Assembly: GCA_963693315.1 (NCBI GenBank)
Contig: OY856187.1
Coordinates: 78,380,796-78,444,795, forward strand
DNA: 64,000 nt
Origin: Diogma glabrata
Lineage: Eukaryota > Arthropoda > Insecta > Diptera > Cylindrotomidae
Direction of reading: 5' to 3'
Shown here: one piece after another, positions 57,454-64,000 of the stretch
How the letters are laid out: each line of letters opens with the position of its first letter
Position numbering within the stretch: position 1 is the first letter of the stretch
Notes under the pieces: model-generated
What the model was told of the DNA's origin: nothing
What the model saw: only the letters and a program-made list of their open reading frames with translations
Database searches by the model: none
Made by a program: the position numbers and the translations under genes

Positions 57454-57989
57454 GATCATATATACGTCACGGTTGACATGATCCTTCTTGTAAAACAAAA
57501 CCTCAGTTTGATTTTTGATATACATCAAAAAGGGCACTGTCAGTTCACGGTTTTTCTGTACTTTAAAAACAATGAGGCTGAATATATAGGGTGCTTGTTC
57601 TCATCCAAAAGTTCCGTCTATTCCGGTTCCACATCTAACAGCATGGGACAAATTATACAAATGTTCAACAGAAACTTACCTTTTCAGGTAGAAAAAATAT
57701 GCAAAACAAATCTGTGATAAACAACCTCAATCGCCAATCAAACGAATCGTGCTCCCTATCGGACGGTATGCAACATATTTTACAAATAAACCAAATTTAC
57801 CCAATTGAATCAAGTGCTACATCAAAAAACAACCGCAATAAGATTTCATTAAACACTTTAGAAGGTTTATTGAATAGCTGTTTATGCAACCAACTAGAAC
57901 TCGAGGCTATAAACCGTGGACTTGGCGTACCAAAAAAAAGTTTATCTCGTATATCTTGCAATCTTTCTCAACCGCCTTCTAGAAAATAG
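57454..57989 (+). other. Two adjoining coding-like frames, unrecognised
   Basis: Just outside the DNA element, a frame reads DHIYVTVDMILLVKQNLSL and GHCQFTVFLYFKNNEAEY to MGQIIQMFNRNLPFQ (about 57690). A second, phase-shifted frame reads NLNRQSNESCSLSDGMQHI through SLNTLEGLLNSCLCNQLELE to a stop at 57989. A GTAG directly at the switch could be a splice site or the shift may be a deletion. Composition is more protein-like than the surroundings. No family recognised. Confidence 0.3.
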
Positions 57990-59190
57990 TTTAAAGTGCA
58001 GACGGAGCTTGCAAGTAACTTAAGCAACAATGACAAAGTGCCTAATATACCCTAGTAGTACATACCATCTACATTCTACAATCCAATAGTGATTATTAAA
58101 AACATAAGGTAAAGAGGATTTGCACTTTTAATTTAGATTTTTGTTTATTGGTTTATATCTTGAGGGATGAAAATGTTGTTTGAATTTTTAATCGAATATT
58201 TTTCTTTCTTTTTGCTTTGAATAGGAAATAGCCTATAAACAGATTTTTCATTAAACTTAAAATTTATTCAAAAACATTAATTTTAATTAGCTAATATACC
58301 GTCGGACATAGCAAAGCAAAAAATGTGCTCTTAATTCTTGTTAGAAGGTTTATGTGAAAATTTATTTCCTTTAGGGGTTTTAAAGTTTTAGATCGGTGAG
58401 TGCTAATTAACCTAAATCCTAATATTGTTTCTGAAGCAAATTTTAAATTTTGGGCGAGATGGGATGCAAGTTATGGAAAAATGGAGTTATGGAAAAATTG
58501 CTATAATTTGTTGCTCCATTTCTATTTCACGATGTACCGGAATATTAGAATAGAATACCGGAATAAATATAGATATTTTTGAATAACAATTCAATGCGCA
58601 TTCGTAAAAAACCATTTAGATTTTTGATCCCTTTTAAATTTTAGATTTAGACGGTTCTTAGCATGAATATTAATTTTCTCCACTTGATGAAATTGATTGA
58701 AAAAAACAATGTTTTTCCACTCCATTTAACATTTTTATATTCAATTTGTTGACATTTGTTCAGCTTAACAGTGATTCTATTAGGGAACATATTTGCAGAC
58801 GAAAACCAAATTTAAAATGTAAAAATGCTACTCACACATTGTTTATATCAATATGAGATTATATAACCACAAGAATTTTGTAAATATATGAGTAAATATA
58901 TCTTTCTGTTTGAATTGAATTTTTCCTCTTTTTCATCGAATGTACTTAAAATTTTGAGAAGTATGTTCCGCTTTTTGCTTCATTTCCTCACTTATGTTTT
59001 CGTGATTGATTTCTATATACTCCTTTCAATGTTCTTTCTCTTGGTGTACAAAATGAAAAACATAATAATCGTTGTTCGTTAGCTACTTTTGAATAGAACA
59101 ACTGTCAACAGATAACCAGTCAAATTAAAGGCTTTGAATTTTGATTATACCGGCTATCAGAATTGTGAATAAATATTCTTGTTAATCTTT
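57990..59190. other. Gene-free stretch
   Basis: AT-rich; short biased frames only. No supported feature. Confidence 0.5.
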
Positions 59191-59575
59191 CTTTGGTATT
59201 TTTTGTATTAAATTTCTAGATATTACGATGTGTGAATTCATAGGATGAGAGAATATTTCGTCAACATCTAAGTCAACATTCTAATCAACATCCCACGTCA
59301 CGAGTGTAAAGTCATTATTGATTGTTGCCAATCAATGCGAAACTTAATATCTGACGTAAAGTCAATATGTTGTTATATTTTTGGTTAGGAAATATAGACA
59401 ATCTGACGTAAAGTCAATATGTTGTTATATTTTTGGTTAGGAAATATAGACAACATTAGGGGAATTTTTAATTTCGGATTGGTTTTTTGTGAACAATTAA
59501 GCTTAAGTCCATATTGGAAATCACTTGAATTTTGCAATTCGAAATAATTTTTCATTTTCTCTAAAATTCCTTTAG

Positions 59576-59682
59576 AAAAAATTTTATTGTGTTTCGTGTC
59601 AGAATTCGAACTACACTCATCAGAGACACATCGTTCAAATTCCGTGTGTCTTACACAACTTAGCCAAAGCGACGATGACGAA
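59576..59682 (-). ncRNA. tRNA-like Pol III unit, second array, copy 1
   Basis: Minus strand: TTTGGCTAAGTTGTGTAAG (box A-like), a GACACA/TGTGTC stem with a 14-base loop at the anticodon-arm position, GTAGTTCGAATTC (box B-like), then TTTTTT at 59576-59581. Same architecture as the units at 29.6 and 32.3 kb but diverged in sequence. Confidence 0.45.
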
Positions 59683-60131
59683 ACATATTTAAATTTTAAT
59701 TTTGGTGTTCAGATAATTTCTAAATTGAAACTTCATCATTTTTCATATTTACTTAAGTTGAATTTTTCATCTATGATTACATATTGAAAATTGTATTTCT
59801 TTGGTATTTTTTGTATTAAATTTCTAGATAGTACGATGTGTGAGTTCATAGGATGAGAGAATATTTCGTCAACATCTAAGTCAACATTCTAATCAACATC
59901 CCACGTCACGAGTGTAAAGTCATTATTGATTGTTGCCAATCAATGCGAAACTTAATATCTGACGTAAAGTCAATATGTTGTTATATTTTTGGTTAGGAAA
60001 TATAGACAACATTAGGGGAATTTTTAATTTCGGATTGGTTTTTTGTGAACAATTAAGCTTAAGTACATATTGGAAATCACTTGAATTTTGCAATTCGAAA
60101 TAATTTTTCATTTTCTCTAAAATTCCTTTAG

Positions 60132-60238
60132 AAAAAATTTTATTGTGTTTCGTGTCAGAATTCGAACTACACTCATCAGAGACACATCGTTCAAATTCCG
60201 TGTGTCTTACACAACTTAGCCAAAGCGACGATGACGAA
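60132..60238 (-). ncRNA. tRNA-like Pol III unit, second array, copy 2
   Basis: Repeats the segment at 59576-59682 with no visible change in the boxes or T-run. Confidence 0.45.
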
Positions 60239-60598
60239 ACATATTTAAATTTTAATTTTGATGTTCAGATAATTTCTAAATTGAAACTTCATCATTTTTC
60301 ATATTTACTTAAGTTGAATTTTTCATCTATGATTACATATTGAAAATTGTATTTCTTTGGTATTTTTTGTATTAAATTTCTAGATAGTACGATGTGTGAA
60401 TTCATAGGATGAGAGAATATTTCGTCAACATCTAAGTCAACATTCTAATCAACATCCCACGTCACGAGTGTAAAGTCATTATTGATTGTTGCCAATCAAT
60501 GCGAAACTTAATATCTGACGTAAAGTCAATATGTTGTTATATTTTTGGTTAGGAAATATAGGGGAATTTTTAATTAGGGGAACAACATTAGGGGAATT

Positions 60599-60976
60599 TT
60601 TAATTTCGGTTAATTCTTGTTAACTTGTTTTAATTCTTGTTAATTTTTGATAAAAATACTGTTTATTGGTTGAAAGCGGTAGGAAAGATTTGTGGGGAGT
60701 AAAAATATTTCTATTCAATAACACTTAAAACGTTAAAAATACACTATATGTGTGATTATGGTTTTCCATATTATTCACTGCTTGTGTGCTTTTGTCACTT
60801 TTGAATTAAAATGCAATATTTAAAGATATAATTTTTACTGTTTATTTTTAAGTTTTTATATAACCCTTTTAAATAACCTTTTACTTTTATTTACACGATT
60901 TTATGTTCATAATACAGAACTCTGTTTACAATCAATTAATTATGCCCAAGATAACCTGTTTAAATAGTATTTTGTC
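60599..60976. other. Gene-free stretch
   Basis: AT-rich linker with no supported feature. Confidence 0.5.
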
Positions 60977-61100
60977 TAGGGATTGCAAACCCGCGATTAG
61001 CGTTTTATGAATTCTGGGATCCGGGGATTATGGGATTTAAAGCTTATGAATCCTGTAGTCCGGGATTCATAAAGTGCTAATCCCGGGATTGCAATCCCTA
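60977..61100. mobile_element. 124-bp hAT-like MITE
   Basis: TAGGGATTGCAA and TTGCAATCCCTA are perfect 12-bp inverted ends of the hAT type. The interior is largely self-complementary (GGGATTATGGGATT, ATGAATCCTGTAGTC, GGGATTCATAA). An 8-bp target duplication is not convincing (only ATT is shared). Confidence 0.65.
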
Positions 61101-61261
61101 ATTCCCGTCCGTTCGAGAAGAATCGATAGCATTTTAAAGTTATTTCAGCGAAATGTTCTTTAAAACAAAATGACATGTAATTTTTATTTCTTCTTGCACT
61201 GTACCTTTCCTACAAAAAACGCAATACAACAAAAAGCAATACAAATACTTTTGTTGTTGTG

Positions 61262-61499
61262 TCCTCATTAAAATACAAAAATATGGATGGGCTGAAATCT
61301 CACAGCTCTGAGATATCAAGACTTCGGTCTGGGTTAAGGATTTTGATATAGTTTTCGGCAAACAACTTTTATGAGGACATGGTTTTTAGTTTTGGGCAGC
61401 GATGTATATCAAACATAACTCTTTGTTAAAGTACAAGTATTTTTTATCTCTGTTTAAAAATTTCTTACAAACTAACACGAAACATACGTTGCCGGAAAT

Positions 61500-61500
<1 letters not shown>
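61262..61500 (-). repeat. Inner block of foldback arm
   Basis: Inverted match to 6886-6966 plus 8413-8484 and to 39.0 kb. It is uninterrupted and therefore shows the empty site of the Helitron. Confidence 0.85.
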
Positions 61501-61959
<459 letters not shown>

Positions 61960-61961
61960 TT

Positions 61962-62607
61962 TCTTTATATATATAAAAATCACGTGTCACGATGTTTGTC
62001 CGCGATAAACTCCGCAACAACCTAACCAATCTTAATAAAATTGTGTTCAGTGTGTGTATAATGGTCCAACTTGAGAGATAGGATAGTTTTTATTTTGATT
62101 AAACGCCTAAATATTTTTTAATTACGAATTAAATGTTAAATATGGATAGTTCATAAGCAAACTTTCAGATGGCGGCGTAAATTAATTAATTTACTGTCAA
62201 ACCTGCTTTATCGACTTTTCAATCATCCATGTAGGGCCCATATAGACTATCATATGTTATTGAGCGATTATTTTGTTCCGGTATTTGCTGCAATGGCACT
62301 GCAAAAGGGGGAAAAGAAACGAAATTCAATAAAATTTATATGGGATTTCATACAAAACACAACTTGAATAATTTTAAAAATTATCTATGAAATTTCTCAT
62401 TTTGCTACAATTAAATAATTTAAATTTCTTTTGACGCTGCAAAAGGGGGGAAAAGAGAATAAATTCAATAAAATTTATATGGGATTTCAATCAAAACACA
62501 ACTTGAATAATTTTAAAAATTATCTATGAAATTTCTCATTTTACTACAATTAAATAATTTAAGTTTCTTTATGTACTATTACTGACAATTACTGACAATA
62601 TTGAGCA
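61962..62607 (+). mobile_element. Helitron-like 5' end, copy 1
   Basis: TCTTTATATATATAAAAATC then GTGTCACGATGTTTGTCCGC and CGATAAACTCCGCAACAACC resemble 5' ends of insect Helitrons. It contains a ~140-bp direct duplication (62303-62430 and 62445-62575, with AAATTTATATGGGATTTCA). No CTRR end with a hairpin is identified, so the 3' limit is set by copy 2. Confidence 0.45.
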
Positions 62608-62830
62608 TCTTATATATATAAAAATCACGTGTCACGATGTTTATCCGCGATAAACTCCGCAACAACGTAACCAATCTTAATAAAATTGTGTTCAGTGTAT
62701 AATGGTCCAACTTGAGAGATAGGATAGTTTTTATTTTGATTAAATTCCTAAATATTTAATTACGAATTAAATGTTCAATACGGATGGTTCATAAGCCTAC
62801 TTTCAGATGGCAGCGTAAATCAATTTATTC
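62608..62830 (+). mobile_element. Helitron-like 5' end, copy 2
   Basis: TCTTATATATATAAAAATCA after an A repeats the first ~215 bp of copy 1 with small indels. The match fades near 62830. A palindromic CAGAAACAGAAACCGAAACT tract follows at 62878-62935. Confidence 0.45.
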
Positions 62831-63169
62831 AATTCATAGTAAACTTCAACATCTGTATAAAGCCGTGCATTCACTACAACAGAAACAGAAACCGAAACTG
62901 AATCTGAAAATTTTCAGTTTCTGTTTCTGTTTCTAATTTGGTTGACGGTGGTGAATAATATCAGAAACGGAAACCGAATTTTGTTTGAGTTTGTGAATTT
63001 GTTATCCATTATGAATAATAAAATTGAAGAATATCAAAAACAAATAATTTGTATTTATTAAACCTATTTATTAAATTCAAAATTCAAAGCTTTTGTTATC
63101 ACAATTCAACATAATAATTAATATTATGTGACAGTTTCTGGTCATGTAACAGTTTCGGTAAATTCAAAA

Positions 63170-63910
63170 ATATTTCAAAAACTATAACAAATTCAAAAAT
63201 GTCCATGTCCAATTTCATTTTCAATTACATTTACGTCATAAAAACAGCTACATTTTTTTTCCAAAAAATTGGCTAAAAAAATAAATGAAACCATTTTTTG
63301 ACACACTTGACATTATTTTTTTGACAAACTTATAATGCCATAATTCTCTATAATAATAATAAAATATCATGTCATACAAACTATTAATTTTATTTTTTTC
63401 TAAAAAAATTGGGTAAAAAATAAATAAAAACCTTTCTTTTGACACACTTGACAACATTTTTTTGACAAACTTATAATGCAATAATCTAGTTTTTGATCTC
63501 ACATACCAATCCCTACCATCAAAATTCCTCCAAATTTAATGTTCCTACTCGTAATCACTTAAAATGAACGTTTTTTAAGCCAAAAATATGAAAATTTGCT
63601 ATTTTTGACACACATAATGATTTTTTGACACACTTCCGGTACAGTTATCGAACACAGCGTCTTTTCGGACCTGTCCCTTGAGTATACCTATTTTTAGAAA
63701 AAAAGCTTTTTGAAATCCCTCCAGCGGTTTTCCCTGCAGCGTAGGTAATAACGGACGGCCGGCCGGCCGGCCGACAGACAGACATACATTTTTTTTTTTG
63801 CTTTTTTAGAATCAGTATGTCTCCTAAAACGTCGAGAAATGCCAAAAAAGTAGGGGTAAGAATTTCACTGTGAGCTCATGAATGTAATACTTAGGTCTTT
63901 CAGACCGAAG
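63170..63910 (-). repeat. Foldback-family head, right end of window
   Basis: Inverted head ending GGTCTTTCAGACCGAAGTA, with GACACACTTCCGGTACAGTT, CAGCGGTTTTCC and a GGCCGGCCGGCC run. It is the best match to the fragment at 1-360. Confidence 0.82.
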
Positions 63911-64000
63911 TAAAATATTGTATTTGTTTCATAATTATTCTGTGATGGTGATGTTGAATTCTTAGTAATGAATTTTATGGTTTTGTTGTATTTCGTTACG

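Larger units (their letters stand above)
59191..60598 (-). repeat. 556-bp tandem array related to the 514-bp array
   Basis: CTTTGGTATTTTTTGTATTA starts at 59191, 59799 and 60355. Unit 1 is longer by a 52-bp internal tandem duplication (ATCTGACGTAAAGTCAATAT, about 59396-59450). Shared words with the 29.5-33.0 kb array include TAAATTTCTAGA, AAGTCATTATTGATTGTT and CCAATCAATG. Each full unit has the tRNA-like segment. Confidence 0.88.

Overview
The window is AT-rich, repeat-dominated nuclear DNA from an animal, most likely an insect and plausibly a fly. The pointers are the mix of Jockey/CR1/LOA-type non-LTR elements, a Penelope-like element, a mariner of 1.28 kb, Ty3/gypsy-type LTR remnants, and a transposase gene with a 57-nt intron. 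I recognise no host gene, rRNA, canonical tRNA or CRISPR array. Almost every recognisable open frame belongs to a mobile element.

Layout. Positions 1-8484 are one arm of a large foldback-type repeat (a head, a ~60-bp minisatellite and an inner block). It is interrupted by an LTR retrotransposon without recognisable protein genes (494-6612, TSD GAAT) and by a 1.45-kb non-autonomous Helitron (6967-8412), whose empty site can be read from another copy at 61.4 kb. A decayed Jockey-type element follows on the minus strand (8485-11640). From 11.6 to 16.3 kb I see no gene. Positions 16372-18274 are a head-to-head Penelope-like element with a GIY-YIG endonuclease and hammerhead-like motifs. Positions 18985-24175 are the 3' part of a LOA/Jockey-like reverse transcriptase. 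It is split by a 4.0-kb DNA transposon (19694-23717) that itself holds a 565-bp near-perfect palindrome and a 117-bp retrotransposon tail with a 7-bp TSD.

From 24.2 to 29.4 kb there is mostly noncoding sequence with an inverted repeat and a hairpin. Positions 29474-32982 are a 514-bp tandem array. Each unit carries a tRNA-like segment with a box-B-like motif and a T-run on the minus strand. A CR1/Jockey-type element is inserted in it. A second copy of that retroelement (34266-35889) sits inside a 9-bp satellite. A related 556-bp tRNA-like array lies at 59191-60598.

Positions 36592-43750 are a nearly complete copy of the foldback family seen at both window ends, with arms made of head, minisatellite and inner block around a noncoding core. 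A 1.5-kb TIR element with ~325-bp tandem units is inserted in its left arm. Positions 45827-47109 are a mariner with an intact DD34D triad and one homopolymer frameshift. Positions 49581-57452 are a second TIR DNA element (ends CCCAAGTAAC/GTTACTTGGG) split by a recent LTR retrotransposon (49677-55620). That retrotransposon has 140-bp LTRs that look identical, a tRNA-type primer site, a polypurine tract and TSD ATTAA, but has lost most of pol. The last 3 kb hold a small hAT-like MITE, two Helitron-like 5' ends and another foldback arm.

Taken together this is a nested-transposon neighbourhood. Many boundaries can be dated relative to one another because element ends and duplicated target sites are visible. 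The least ordinary items are the tRNA-like satellite, the compound-arm foldback family, the structured coding-free LTR element, and the Penelope inverted pair with ribozyme-like motifs.
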